Assembly: GCA_964480565.1 (NCBI GenBank) | Contig: CAYZSU010000007.1 | Span: 1 to 51,460 of the forward strand | Reading direction: 5' to 3' | Length of the DNA: 51,460 bases | Origin: CAYZSU01 sp964480565 | GTDB taxonomy: Bacteria; UBA10199; 2-02-FULL-44-16; JAAZCA01 | Part shown: positions 19,473 to 28,286 of the stretch, piece after piece | How the letters are laid out: every line of letters starts with the position of its first letter | How positions within the stretch are numbered: the stretch's first letter is position 1 | Notes under the pieces: model-generated | Databases searched by the model: none | Seen by the model: the letters and a program-made list of their open reading frames with translations, nothing else | Told to the model about the DNA's origin: nothing | Program-made: the position numbers and the translations under genes

Positions 19473-19961
19473 ATGTTAGCAAATTTTATAAAACCACAAT
19501 TATCTATAATAGTTAAACCAATAGCCATGAATACATTTCAAACAACTGCAGTTAAACCTATGTTCATACCGCATGGATGTACATCGAATAAGCCTCCAAT
19601 TTCTTCTGCTGGCAAAATGGCATTTGGTACTGGCAATAATCAATTATGGAAACAAAAAACGTCACTTCCCTATGATGACCCTTATGCCGGATTAGGACAA
19701 CTCGATGAGGGTACCAGAGCCCTTATTCAAGAGGCACATTCCTTGCTATACGCTGGCGCATACCATCTAATGAATCTGATACATGGACGACCAATGCCTG
19801 CTCTCGCAGGTGCTCACGGATATAGCATGCCCATGCAATCAATGCCTCCATCGCAACAGGGCAGCGATACCTATCTATCTGAAATGCAATCAAATACAGC
19901 AAATGCACAACAAATAGATTTTCCATCATCATTTGACGCTAACATCACACCCAAATTCTAA
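19473..19961 (+). CDS. Unknown small protein next to type III substrate genes
   Basis: The start is set at the ATG at 19473, eight bases after AAGGAG; an upstream frame from 19425 has no ribosome site. The product is 162 residues, with a short helical segment in the middle (DEGTRALIQEAHSLLYAGAY) and Met/Pro/Gln-rich low-complexity flanks (GYSMPMQSMPPSQQG). I do not recognise it. Its C-terminal codons are followed after three bases by the next gene's ATG, so the two form one translation unit. Confidence 0.6.
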   Translation: MLANFIKPQLSIIVKPIAMNTFQTTAVKPMFIPHGCTSNKPPISSAGKMAFGTGNNQLWKQKTSLPYDDPYAGLGQLDEGTRALIQEAHSLLYAGAYHLMNLIHGRPMPALAGAHGYSMPMQSMPPSQQGSDTYLSEMQSNTANAQQIDFPSSFDANITPKF

Positions 19962-19964
19962 GAA

Positions 19965-20894
19965 ATGCAATCACTACTCAAAGTACTCATCCAACAACTA
20001 AGAAAAAATAAAAACCCTATTACATCCCTTCTAGTATCACGCATTAGAGCAATTCAATCGGATGTCAATCAACTCTATCAAGAACTCCGCGATCAAGATA
20101 TACCGATTGAAAAAGGCATCACGCAATGGAAAGGCTTAGCAGGACAGCTGATTAAAATTGATACTCAACTGAGCCGTGCGGGTATAGATATTGAGGTCGG
20201 CGAAGATACATCATTACGCACATATCTAGAAAACCACCTAGCGCCTTTACTAGTGTCGTTAGAAACACAAATACCACCTAAAGAAGATGAGTTTGGTAGT
20301 TTTGATGACGCCTTTAGTGAATTTAGTGCTTCCACCGTAACTCAAACTAAACCCGCATCACCCCCTAAAGATGAAGATAGGGAGGCATTAATGTCACTCA
20401 TTCGATTAATGGAACAAGGTGCGCATGCCGTCGCATTTACATCATCAATTATGCAAGAACTTCCGCAAACGCCGACATCCAAAGCAGCAGCAACAGCAAA
20501 CATGACAATTGCAGATTTAAGTGCGCAAATGGAAGCAAACATGCAAAGGACTACTTGGGCCAGCATACAACCAGAGGTGCATGGTATTTTTAACGAGGCC
20601 AACCAAGCCATTGCCAGTTTTATCATTAATTCAGAAACTACCAATCAATCAATTGAGGGCATACGAATAGATTTTCAAGCATTATATAATCGTTTAAATA
20701 CAGGATCTATTTCAGCGACAGAGGCCATTAGTGAATGGATTGGCCTCGTGTATTTAATCGACATTTATAAGAATAGCATACCACAAACACCTCGCGCAAT
20801 GGGAACATTTGCAATCAGAACTGAATTAAACACACTACTGAGTCAATTAGGCCGTCGATTAAAGCAACAACTGGCCACACTCGCAGCAAGCTAA
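19965..20894 (+). CDS. Unknown helical protein with an internal duplication
   Basis: The protein has 309 residues and starts three bases after the previous stop. Two ~80-residue segments look related. The first is around 28-105 (IRAIQSDVNQLYQELRDQDI ... GITQWKGLAGQLIKID). The second is around 225-305 (IEGIRIDFQALYNRLNTGSI ... AISEWIGLVYLIDIY). They are separated by an acidic then Ala/Thr-rich linker. No signal peptide, membrane helix or known motif is seen. The linker and location suggest a secreted or structural partner of the type III system, without proof. Confidence 0.62.
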   Translation: MQSLLKVLIQQLRKNKNPITSLLVSRIRAIQSDVNQLYQELRDQDIPIEKGITQWKGLAGQLIKIDTQLSRAGIDIEVGEDTSLRTYLENHLAPLLVSLETQIPPKEDEFGSFDDAFSEFSASTVTQTKPASPPKDEDREALMSLIRLMEQGAHAVAFTSSIMQELPQTPTSKAAATANMTIADLSAQMEANMQRTTWASIQPEVHGIFNEANQAIASFIINSETTNQSIEGIRIDFQALYNRLNTGSISATEAISEWIGLVYLIDIYKNSIPQTPRAMGTFAIRTELNTLLSQLGRRLKQQLATLAAS

Positions 20895-20921
20895 TTGATT
20901 AAACAATCTAAAGATTATTAT

Positions 20922-21455
20922 TTACATTGATCGACGCACTTTGGACCGGCGCACATCGGATTCCATGGAACATTTAATAGCAATCACCAGTGAACGTGCA
21001 CGATTGGCCCATAAATTAATTCCTTGCTCATCCCGAACAATAGCTTCTTTAAAATCCTGCGCCGCTTTTTTATAATTTTTGTGACGCAAATACAATTCCC
21101 CGCGATTCACATAGGTGGACACATCATGGGGATTTAGTTTAAGGGCTTGCGAATACTCCATAATTGCTTCAATGGGTCGCTCTAGTTTTTGATGAATGGC
21201 GCCCATCACACCATGAAAATAAGCATTGCGATGATCAAGAACAATCAATCCTTGAAAAATTTGATAGGCCTCATCCAATCGACCATGAGTCAGCTTAACA
21301 AAACCAATATCAGAAATTTGAAATAATTGATTCCGACTTAATCCCTTTAATTCCGCCATGCTCACATTATCATTCAAAAAAGCATAGAGCACATCTGTCA
21401 CATGTTTGCGTCGATCGGGCGTAGGATCCAAAATTTGCGTTTGTTTATTATCCAC
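20922..21455 (-). CDS. SycD/LcrH-like TPR chaperone (class II type III chaperone), 3' copy
   Basis: The protein has 177 residues from a GTG start with AGGT upstream. Three TPR-like helical pairs follow a short N-terminal extension; the core DIGFVKLTHGRLDEAYQIFQ ... VLDHRNAYFHGVMGAIHQKL matches the SycD/LcrH pattern (YxxGxxxxAxxxFxxLxxLDxxxxxxxxGxGA). Such chaperones hold translocator proteins before export. The last residues are strongly basic (RRSKVRRSM). It lies six bases after the stop of the helical protein at 21462-22379, its likely client. A paralogue lies at 22383-22967. Confidence 0.8.
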   Translation of the reverse strand: MDNKQTQILDPTPDRRKHVTDVLYAFLNDNVSMAELKGLSRNQLFQISDIGFVKLTHGRLDEAYQIFQGLIVLDHRNAYFHGVMGAIHQKLERPIEAIMEYSQALKLNPHDVSTYVNRGELYLRHKNYKKAAQDFKEAIVRDEQGINLWANRARSLVIAIKCSMESDVRRSKVRRSM

Positions 21456-21461
21456 TATTTA

Positions 21462-22379
21462 TTACCTCGCACTATATTTTGAAATAATTTCACGTTTAGT
21501 ACGGTTAATTTCACCCAACATACCATGAACCTGATCCATTACAGATGAAATATTTTGCATTAATTTTTGCATATCTGCCATCAATAAATTCAACTGATAG
21601 GATTTATCGCGCGTTTCAGATTGCGCAAGCTGCATTTCGCCATAATACCTAGGATCCGATGGATCAAGTGTATGCAAATCCTCGGACACACGCTGCAATG
21701 ACTCATTGATGTGCGTGGTTTTTTTCCCAAGCCAACTCATAAGTACACCGTTTTTTGTAGAATTCACTTTAGCCATAGCAATCAACACAAACTCAACACC
21801 AATGCGCCCATCTTTGGCAAGCGCAATCAAGCGTTTAAGCTCGCTTTCCACCTCACCCATTTTACTTTGATACTCGCGCATCATCTGCATATCAAACACT
21901 GAATTCCACGTATCATTCATAAATTCCTGCCATTCATCCATAGTACCATCTGCCATAGATTCCAACTCCGCAATACCCATAGGAGTATCTCCCTGTGGCA
22001 ATGCATTTTCTGACCCGACATTAAGTGCTTTGCTAGCCATACTATTAAGTGATAAATTTAATGACTCGCCAATACTTGCTATATCCTGTTCTCCAAGACC
22101 TGCATTTTTATGATGCATTGGAAAATCAGATATATTTGGTGCAGGCACAGAAGCACTGTTCGACTTAATCGGATTATCTTGAACAATGCTACCCGCCCAC
22201 TCACGCCATTGGCTAGCAAAAAATTGTTGAAAGTCTTCAATTTTAAAATCTGAATGACTGGCAATCACTTCAAAAATATTGCCCTTATTCAGCGCTTCTA
22301 CTAATTCTGGATCCAATGCTTGCGCGCGCGCATTCAGGTTATTGGATGTAGGCATTTGTGTACGATTAATTCCTGCCAT
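21462..22379 (-). CDS. Predicted type III secreted protein between two chaperone genes
   Basis: The protein has 305 residues, starting two bases after the upstream chaperone stop. The N-terminal ~110 residues are polar and probably flexible. The C-terminal half is helical and coiled-coil prone (MREYQSKMGEVESELKRLIA; LNLLMADMQKLMQNISSVMD). No transmembrane helix is evident, unlike YopB/YopD translocators. The position between two SycD-like chaperones argues for an exported substrate, such as a translocator, tip or regulatory protein. I recognise no family. Confidence 0.7.
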   Translation of the reverse strand: MAGINRTQMPTSNNLNARAQALDPELVEALNKGNIFEVIASHSDFKIEDFQQFFASQWREWAGSIVQDNPIKSNSASVPAPNISDFPMHHKNAGLGEQDIASIGESLNLSLNSMASKALNVGSENALPQGDTPMGIAELESMADGTMDEWQEFMNDTWNSVFDMQMMREYQSKMGEVESELKRLIALAKDGRIGVEFVLIAMAKVNSTKNGVLMSWLGKKTTHINESLQRVSEDLHTLDPSDPRYYGEMQLAQSETRDKSYQLNLLMADMQKLMQNISSVMDQVHGMLGEINRTKREIISKYSAR

Positions 22380-22382
22380 AAG

Positions 22383-22967
22383 CTATGTCTCTTGTTTCTG
22401 TTTTTGTTGCAGCTGCACAAGCAACATATGTGATCGTTGAACAAAGGGATCATCGCTATCGCTTAGCTGAATGGCCGTTTGAAAATCTGTTTCTGCATCG
22501 TCCAAAAGACCAAATGATAGAAAAATTTCACCTCTATTAGTCAAGCTTACAACATCGTCATTATCCAATTCAATGGCTTGCGTATACTCTGCAATCGCTT
22601 CTGCAAAGCGCTTCTGCCGTTGTAAAATTGATCCCATCACTGAATGATAGTATGCATTTTTATCATCCAAAACAGTGAGCACTTTAAATACGCGTTCTGC
22701 ATCGTCATTGCGTCCTGTATTAAATTGGTTGAAACCATATTCCGCGATTTGAAACAACATATCCGGAGTAAAACGCATTAACTCCGCCCAATTCAAATCA
22801 CCATTGATAAATGACTGAACACGCATCGCACCTGATTTTTTCTCATCATCAGATACATGCGCATATTCTTTTTCGATGGATTGCAAAAATTCCTTTGGCG
22901 TTACATCGGTTATATCTTCATGAATTTTAGCAGTTTTATCTGATATTGATTTATCATGCTCTGTCAT
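22383..22967 (-). CDS. SycD/LcrH-like TPR chaperone, 5' copy
   Basis: GGAG is followed six bases later by the ATG at 22967, which I take as the start (194 residues); ATGs at 22970 and 22979 are less well placed. TPR core: EYGFNQFNTGRNDDAERVFK, VLDDKNAYYHSVMGSILQRQ, FAEAIAEYTQAIELDNDDVV. It is a paralogue of the chaperone at 20922, sharing FQIAEYGF/FQISDIGF and the VLD-NAY motif. The Gln/Lys-rich tail is short. Likely client: the EF-hand protein upstream or the helical protein downstream. Confidence 0.82.
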   Translation of the reverse strand: MTEHDKSISDKTAKIHEDITDVTPKEFLQSIEKEYAHVSDDEKKSGAMRVQSFINGDLNWAELMRFTPDMLFQIAEYGFNQFNTGRNDDAERVFKVLTVLDDKNAYYHSVMGSILQRQKRFAEAIAEYTQAIELDNDDVVSLTNRGEIFLSFGLLDDAETDFQTAIQLSDSDDPFVQRSHMLLVQLQQKQKQET

Positions 22968-23107
22968 CATAGGCTCCATTTATATTACATATAAATATCA
23001 CTTGATATATCATAAGAGCAAGCGCTTTCCACCATGAATGCATTAAAAAACACCTATTTCGTAGATACTCCCATTCAACGCATTCATTGCCCTGCACAAA
23101 TACAATA

Positions 23108-24160
23108 CTATCGCATGGTCGATACGGTACGTTGAATTCGACCTTGTGTTTCGAGCGCACCCTTTGTGGTATTGGTAAGCGTTTCCACAATCTGAGCAAA
23201 TTCTTCCATCATTTGGCTAATTAGTTTTTGTGAAGTCGCAATCGCATCCGTTTCGCTTTTTACCAATGTCATGGTTTTCATCAGCTCATCTGAATTCGAT
23301 GGATCTGCAGAATCTGCCTGCACATCCAACAATTTATTCGTCCACTTGCGAGATAATTCTTGGAGTTGAATGAGTTTTTTTCCCATTTCAATTTGTTGCT
23401 TGGCCTTATCCTTTGAAATAATATATGTAATAAATTTCATAAATTGATATATTGCGCCCATATCACCGGACTCTGCCATTTTTGATAACTTATAAAATAA
23501 TAACATTAAATTTTTACCGCTTTTTGTATTCTGATTGATCGCATCAAAATTTTGTGCCACTTGATCTTCAGCCATCAATGCATTCATAAATGCCTGACTT
23601 TGTTGTGGTAAGGATTGTGATTTCACACCCCAACCAGCAGGTGCTGTAAAAGCCTTTACCTGGTGAGAGCTTAATTGTGATTCACGTGATCTTGCAGCCA
23701 TTGCATTTGGTGTTGAGCTAGCGCTTCCCCCTCTTACTGACATTGACTTTGACGATACATCACGAAGGTTCATGCCCGCAGCACTTTTATATGAATTTAA
23801 ATTAACCTTTCGACTGGCTTGGCTGTTTAACTGCTCTGCACGGACAAGCGCTTGTTGAATTTTCTCTTTTAACATCTCCTTTGCCACTTGATCCGTGGCC
23901 TGGCTCAGCTGTTTTTGAAGTGCATTTAACTCTTTAACAATCGATTCCAAACCCTGATCATAAGGAGATCTTGCAGAGGCAACAGATGCTGCTTTGGATG
24001 CTGCATTTGATTGTGAAGACTGTGCATAAGCTGTACGCTGTTGCGAAGTCCCTGTCGATTTTGATTTGGATTCATTTAATTTCCAATATTGATCCCATTC
24101 ATCATTTGAAATACGCCCATCGTGATTCACATCTATTTTTCGCTTATCTATTGTGGCCAT
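23108..24160 (-). CDS. Predicted type III secreted protein with N-terminal EF-hand
   Basis: The protein has 350 residues; the ATG follows AGGAGGG. Residues ~9-20 form a canonical calcium loop, DVNHDGRISNDE, followed by W. A Ser/Ala/Gln-rich disordered stretch comes next (35-65), then coiled-coil (LNALQKQLSQATDQVAKEML), a second low-complexity region, and a helical C-terminal half including a moderately hydrophobic stretch (GAIYQFMKFITYIISKDK). There is no signal peptide. It is the first gene of the substrate/chaperone block downstream of sctT. The architecture suggests an exported, calcium-responsive component; the function is unknown. Confidence 0.72.
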   Translation of the reverse strand: MATIDKRKIDVNHDGRISNDEWDQYWKLNESKSKSTGTSQQRTAYAQSSQSNAASKAASVASARSPYDQGLESIVKELNALQKQLSQATDQVAKEMLKEKIQQALVRAEQLNSQASRKVNLNSYKSAAGMNLRDVSSKSMSVRGGSASSTPNAMAARSRESQLSSHQVKAFTAPAGWGVKSQSLPQQSQAFMNALMAEDQVAQNFDAINQNTKSGKNLMLLFYKLSKMAESGDMGAIYQFMKFITYIISKDKAKQQIEMGKKLIQLQELSRKWTNKLLDVQADSADPSNSDELMKTMTLVKSETDAIATSQKLISQMMEEFAQIVETLTNTTKGALETQGRIQRTVSTMR

Positions 24161-24177
24161 ATGCCCTCCTTGTACTG

Positions 24178-24205
24178 ATTATACAGTTACTTAACAATGC
24201 AAAAG
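24178..24205 (-). promoter_or_regulatory. Possible internal promoter before the substrate/chaperone genes
   Basis: On the minus strand a perfect TATAAT (24183-24178) lies 17 bases upstream of the EF-hand gene ATG, with only a weak -35 (TTTTGC, 15-base spacing). There is a ~170-base gap after sctT, so separate transcription of the substrate genes is plausible. The implied leader would be very short. Confidence 0.3.
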
Positions 24206-24332
24206 GCATACCAAAAAATCGATATTTTTTTAAAAATAATTAATATTTTTTACTTATTTTTCAACAACTTAGAGAAACAAGCGATTTCCTTGAAATATAA
24301 AAACAGACATTAAGTGGTGACTTTCACCCCCA

Positions 24333-25247
24333 TCACTGAACAGGAACCACAGTGGGTGCGTCTGTCCGCTCAGGTTTAAATTCACCGTCTGACTCTGGAA
24401 GCTTAGGGGCTTTTTCTTGAATTTCAGGCGGCAACTGCAATCGATACACCACATCCTTTGAGTATACATTGGATTTATCCGTATAAAAAAGAATTTGATG
24501 GCTTACCATTATAATAGATACAGCAAGGAGCAACACACCCACATATCCTTTCACATTAAAACCCAATTCCCACACATTAATTTGAGGCGCCATTCGATTA
24601 GCAAGTCCTAAAATAATATCGGTTAGAAAAATAGCCAAAATAACAGGCGTCGACATTTGCAATGCAATGTACACAACTTCCCCTGTAATCTGAATAAATA
24701 AATCAATCACAGGTATAAACCCAATGCCTGTATTTGGAAATTCTAAAACAGGTAACACTGAAAAACTTTGAAAAAAACTATGAAAGAAAATTAAATGCCC
24801 GCCTGAAGCCAAGTATAATACAATACCCAGCTGAAATATAAACATGCCCAGAATAGACCCTTGCGATCCAAGCTGCGGGATCAATAACCTAGCAATTGAT
24901 GCACCGCGCTGGTTATCAATCATCTGACCCACAGAGCTAAAAGCATGAAAAATAATGGACACTGAAAATCCAATTAGCAAGCCATAGAAAATTTCTTTTA
25001 AATATAGCATGCTCAATAACATGATATCCTCTGTTAATGGAGGAGGCTGTTCAGGCAGTAAATATGGAAAAATAAAGCCTGTGAGCACAAAGGAAGTGGC
25101 CACAAGAATATATTTGGGCAGTGGTTTTCCAAAAATAAATGGAATGACAGACGCCATCATCAATACACGCGCCCAAATAAGTGTAAAAAAAATCAACCCA
25201 AAGCTTAGGTTGATATCCACACCTAATTTTGTAAACAAATCATCCAT
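24333..25247 (-). CDS. sctT: Type III export apparatus protein SctT (FliR family)
   Basis: An inner-membrane export-gate subunit of 304 residues with about six or seven hydrophobic segments. Family features include the RGASIARLLIPQLGSQGSIL region and LTDIILGLANRMAPQINVW. After the last membrane helix there is a charged, proline-rich tail of ~55 residues (LQLPPEIQEKAPKLPESDGE onward) longer than usual. It follows sctS by 41 bases. A SctU/FlhB gene, normally next, is absent here. Confidence 0.93.
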   Translation of the reverse strand: MDDLFTKLGVDINLSFGLIFFTLIWARVLMMASVIPFIFGKPLPKYILVATSFVLTGFIFPYLLPEQPPPLTEDIMLLSMLYLKEIFYGLLIGFSVSIIFHAFSSVGQMIDNQRGASIARLLIPQLGSQGSILGMFIFQLGIVLYLASGGHLIFFHSFFQSFSVLPVLEFPNTGIGFIPVIDLFIQITGEVVYIALQMSTPVILAIFLTDIILGLANRMAPQINVWELGFNVKGYVGVLLLAVSIIMVSHQILFYTDKSNVYSKDVVYRLQLPPEIQEKAPKLPESDGEFKPERTDAPTVVPVQ

Positions 25248-25288
25248 AAAGAAAGCTCAATAATATTAATTTATTTAGTATGCATTCA

Positions 25289-25555
25289 CTAATGAATATA
25301 TTGTGAAAACGATCCGTACAGCGATGTGGCAAGCCCGATTAATTGGGCAAGCATCCATGGACCTGTAACCGCTAATGCAGTTACAACCGCAAATAATTTG
25401 GGTACAAATGTTAATGTTTGCTCTTGAATCTGTGTGGTTGCTTGAACAATACTAATCGTTAATCCCACCAACAAGGCAGTTAAAACAATCGGTGCTGTTA
25501 AGATCAAGGCCAAAAAAAGCGATTGTTTGGCAATGCTTATAAAATATTCAGGCAT
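25289..25555 (-). CDS. sctS: Type III export apparatus protein SctS (FliQ family)
   Basis: A two-helix export-gate subunit of 88 residues, the usual size. The motif SIVQATTQIQEQTLTFVPKL is the family hallmark. The ATG has GAGGA upstream and lies 9 bases after the sctR stop. Confidence 0.95.
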   Translation of the reverse strand: MPEYFISIAKQSLFLALILTAPIVLTALLVGLTISIVQATTQIQEQTLTFVPKLFAVVTALAVTGPWMLAQLIGLATSLYGSFSQYIH

Positions 25556-25564
25556 AAGTTCCTC

Positions 25565-26341
25565 TTACACATACCCTTGTATGAGCCCTTTAGCAATTAA
25601 ATGCCATCCTTCGACAAGAACAAATAATAATAATTTAAATGGCAATGAAATAGTCACTGGTGAAATTTGAAACATTCCCAGAGATAATAATATATTCGCA
25701 ATAACAAGATCGATCACTAAAAATGGTAAGAATATAATAAAGCCAATTTGAAATGCCTCGGTTAATTCGCTAATCACGAAGGCTGGAATTAATCCAATAA
25801 AATCCTTGTCCGTAATAGTCTCTCGAATAGAATCATCCTTTTGTAATTCAAGCGCAAGATTGAAAAACAATGATCGTTCTTTATCATGAACATGCTTGAG
25901 CAAAAAATTACGAATAGGCTCTTTTCCTTTATCCACTGCTTGCGTCAGCAATCCAATGGATGCTTGCGATAATAGTGGTTGATTGGTTCCTTGATTGATC
26001 ACACTACCTGCTTCTTTATAGATTGAATACCCAATAGGCGCCATAATATATACAGTTAAAATAATGGATAATCCTGTAATAATAATATTTGGCGGAACCT
26101 GTTGTGTCCCCATGGCATTTCGTATCAATGCCAATACAACTGCAATTTTCACAAATGATGTCACTAGCATGACGATAAACGGCACCATTGAAAGCGCTGC
26201 TAATGCAACTAACATCACTAATGGCTTTGATACACCCATAGACTCGCCAGCCATTTGCGCATAAGCAAAAGAACTAATGCCCATTCCAAATATAAAACTG
26301 ACTATACATAACAGCCATTTTATTTTTTTATTTAATCGCAT
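25565..26341 (-). CDS. sctR: Type III export apparatus protein SctR (FliP family)
   Basis: An export-gate subunit of 258 residues. The family core reads VTSFVKIAVVLALIRNAMGT with QQVPPN, and the end reads SLPFKLLLFVLVEGW. It carries an N-terminal signal peptide (KWLLCIVSFIFGMGISSFAYA), a trait usual in flagellar FliP and generally absent in injectisome SctR. The loop between membrane pairs (about 125-180) is charged as expected. Confidence 0.94.
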   Translation of the reverse strand: MRLNKKIKWLLCIVSFIFGMGISSFAYAQMAGESMGVSKPLVMLVALAALSMVPFIVMLVTSFVKIAVVLALIRNAMGTQQVPPNIIITGLSIILTVYIMAPIGYSIYKEAGSVINQGTNQPLLSQASIGLLTQAVDKGKEPIRNFLLKHVHDKERSLFFNLALELQKDDSIRETITDKDFIGLIPAFVISELTEAFQIGFIIFLPFLVIDLVIANILLSLGMFQISPVTISLPFKLLLFVLVEGWHLIAKGLIQGYV

Positions 26342-26386
26342 AAATTCCCTCTAAGCAAATGGCCTACAAAATGATTATTCATAAAA

Positions 26387-26755
26387 TCAGTCATTTTTTT
26401 TCATAGACTTATCTATATCTACGCCTGAAATTAAATCCACATCATCCTTTGTTAATTCAGTAATCATACTTATTTGCTGATCTGTAATACCGAGTAACAA
26501 ATACTTGGATGCAATATGCACACAGTATAGTTGCTTTCGTGGCTCTAGCGTATGCCTAAATAATATATTAACCGCATTTGGATGAGAAGATCGCTTGAAC
26601 ATGCTTAATTTAGGCACGACATATTTTAAAATTAAAACTGCAAACACTGATACAATACCCAATAGAAATAACATTTTGACAAATAACCATGAAAAATCAA
26701 TGGCACTATCCGGTGTAGCAGTGACTGTTTGTATATTTGCAAGAAGTCCCATCAT
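26387..26755 (-). CDS. FliO-like export apparatus assembly protein
   Basis: The protein has 122 residues with one transmembrane helix (LFVKMLFLLGIVSVFAVLIL) and a cytoplasmic domain HTLEPRKQLYCVHIASKYLL then LGITDQQISMI, the FliO/FliZ pattern. FliO assists FliP ring assembly in flagella and is normally missing from injectisomes, which makes its place directly before sctR notable. Two ATGs are adjacent; either may be used. Confidence 0.85.
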   Translation of the reverse strand: MMGLLANIQTVTATPDSAIDFSWLFVKMLFLLGIVSVFAVLILKYVVPKLSMFKRSSHPNAVNILFRHTLEPRKQLYCVHIASKYLLLGITDQQISMITELTKDDVDLISGVDIDKSMKKND

Positions 26756-26764
26756 AAATAAATC

Positions 26765-27322
26765 CTATTTATTCAACATTTTTATTAATCGCACACCCAT
26801 TCGACCATCAATTTCTACAAGCTCTCCCTTAGCAAGCAATCTACCATTGGCCACAATATCTACAATTTCATTCGGCTCTCGTTTAAGATCAATAATATCA
26901 CCTTGTTTATACTGTATCATATCACTGACATTAATCATTGTTTTTCCAACCACTGCCACCAAATTGACTGGAATGTCAGATGCCATATCAAGAGCATATT
27001 TTTCTTCACTCGATATATTTTTTGATATGTTTGTATCATTTTTAGGTATTGATAGATCCTCACTAAAATCGCTATCACTTGAAATATCTGTTTTTTCATC
27101 AAGACCTGGGTCAGGAGTATCTGCAACTGTTAACTCACTAAATTCATCAGAAAGGCCAAAATCATCCGCATTATCATCCTCAGATATTGAACCTGAGTCT
27201 GACAAAGGTTCTTCAATATTTGGCACTAACTCATCATCGGACGAATCATCCCATTCATCAAAATCCTTTATGTCGTCCTCAAACTCATTTATATCATTAA
27301 ACTCATCATCTGTCCTTTTCAT
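26765..27322 (-). CDS. FliN/SctQ C-terminal-like C-ring protein with acidic N-terminus
   Basis: The start is placed at the ATG at 27322 with AAGGAG upstream, overlapping the FliM-like gene by 17 bases. The first ~110 of 185 residues are very acidic (DDEFNDINEFEDDIKDFDEW). The last ~75 form a SpoA domain: DIPVNLVAVVGKTMINVSDM, then GDIIDLKREPNEIVDIVANG and RLLAKGELVEIDGRMGVRL, as in FliN and SctQ-C. The acidic extension is far longer than in typical FliN. Confidence 0.9.
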   Translation of the reverse strand: MKRTDDEFNDINEFEDDIKDFDEWDDSSDDELVPNIEEPLSDSGSISEDDNADDFGLSDEFSELTVADTPDPGLDEKTDISSDSDFSEDLSIPKNDTNISKNISSEEKYALDMASDIPVNLVAVVGKTMINVSDMIQYKQGDIIDLKREPNEIVDIVANGRLLAKGELVEIDGRMGVRLIKMLNK

Positions 27323-28247
27323 GCGGATCTCCTTGTACAAACCCTGTAATTTTGCACTTTAATTGTTTTTTTGTACTATCAATATGTGCGCTATATCCAC
27401 CTTGAGTGCCATGACCAATGCGCAAAACAACATCACCTTTCAACACTTGCTTATCTATATATACATCACTTTCATCAAAAATAATAATATCATCTTTTTC
27501 CAAGCTTTGAATTTCAGATTCAGTCACGCGTGTTAATCCACACTCTGCCCTCACTGGCATACGAATATAACCGGCATCTTTCATCGATTGAACATGACGA
27601 TGCTCGGCAATCGATGAAAAACTATCATCAATTTGTAACCATTCACTTTGGGAAATCAATTGAGGAATAAATATTCGAACAAATCCATTTAAGCTAGGCA
27701 TTTGAAATTGAGTCAAAATATGAGCAAGTTTTTCACCGGAAAATCGCGGAGTTAACATCATACCCGCTAGTTGATCATAGGATATAATACCATTTAATCG
27801 TAAATGAATATCTTTATGGCTACTTTGCTCATGCATAATATATAATACACGCATCATAAAGTATTCCATCACAGCAAGTTCAGTATCATTGAACTCAACT
27901 GTATTTGGAATTTGCTCCGAAGGTTCTCCCAATATGGTTTTGATAATATGATAGGCCAAAAATGAATCCACCTCCAAAATAATTGGCAAATCTGAATTTG
28001 AGTTTTGTACAGACAGCAGTATAGATGATTTTGAAATATTATTTAATGCATTTCCAACACCCAGCATATCGATAGTTGAAAGCGATATATTTAAATCCTT
28101 GCGCAACACTGATTTAAACACATCTTTCATAATCTGCGATATTTTTTTCTGAACACATGCTGATTCAAATCGGTTTAATCGATCCAAAAAATCACGATGT
28201 TCTGAGGTATACTTTTTCAAATTAAACTGAAATGGCTTTATTGTCAT
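27306..28247 (-). CDS. sctQ: FliM/SctQ-like C-ring protein
   Basis: The protein has 313 residues. The N-terminal and middle parts resemble FliM (SILLSVQNSNSDLPIILEVD ... LAYHIIKTILGEPSE ... FNDTELAVMEYFMMRVLYIM). The C-terminal ~90 residues form a SpoA-like domain (LEKDDIIIFDES ... KGDVVLRIG). Only one SpoA domain is present; the second is in the overlapping FliN-like gene, as in flagella. It forms the sorting platform or C-ring. No clear CheY-binding FliM N-peptide is seen. Confidence 0.8.
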   Translation of the reverse strand: MTIKPFQFNLKKYTSEHRDFLDRLNRFESACVQKKISQIMKDVFKSVLRKDLNISLSTIDMLGVGNALNNISKSSILLSVQNSNSDLPIILEVDSFLAYHIIKTILGEPSEQIPNTVEFNDTELAVMEYFMMRVLYIMHEQSSHKDIHLRLNGIISYDQLAGMMLTPRFSGEKLAHILTQFQMPSLNGFVRIFIPQLISQSEWLQIDDSFSSIAEHRHVQSMKDAGYIRMPVRAECGLTRVTESEIQSLEKDDIIIFDESDVYIDKQVLKGDVVLRIGHGTQGGYSAHIDSTKKQLKCKITGFVQGDPHEKDR

Positions 28248-28286
28248 AATAATCTCATGGAAACGATTAAGTTAGATATCAATATA

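Noticed and set aside
26595..27362. 255-codon plus-strand frame rich in serine
   Set aside because: It is antisense to the FliO-like and FliN-like genes, whose family matches and ribosome sites are clear.
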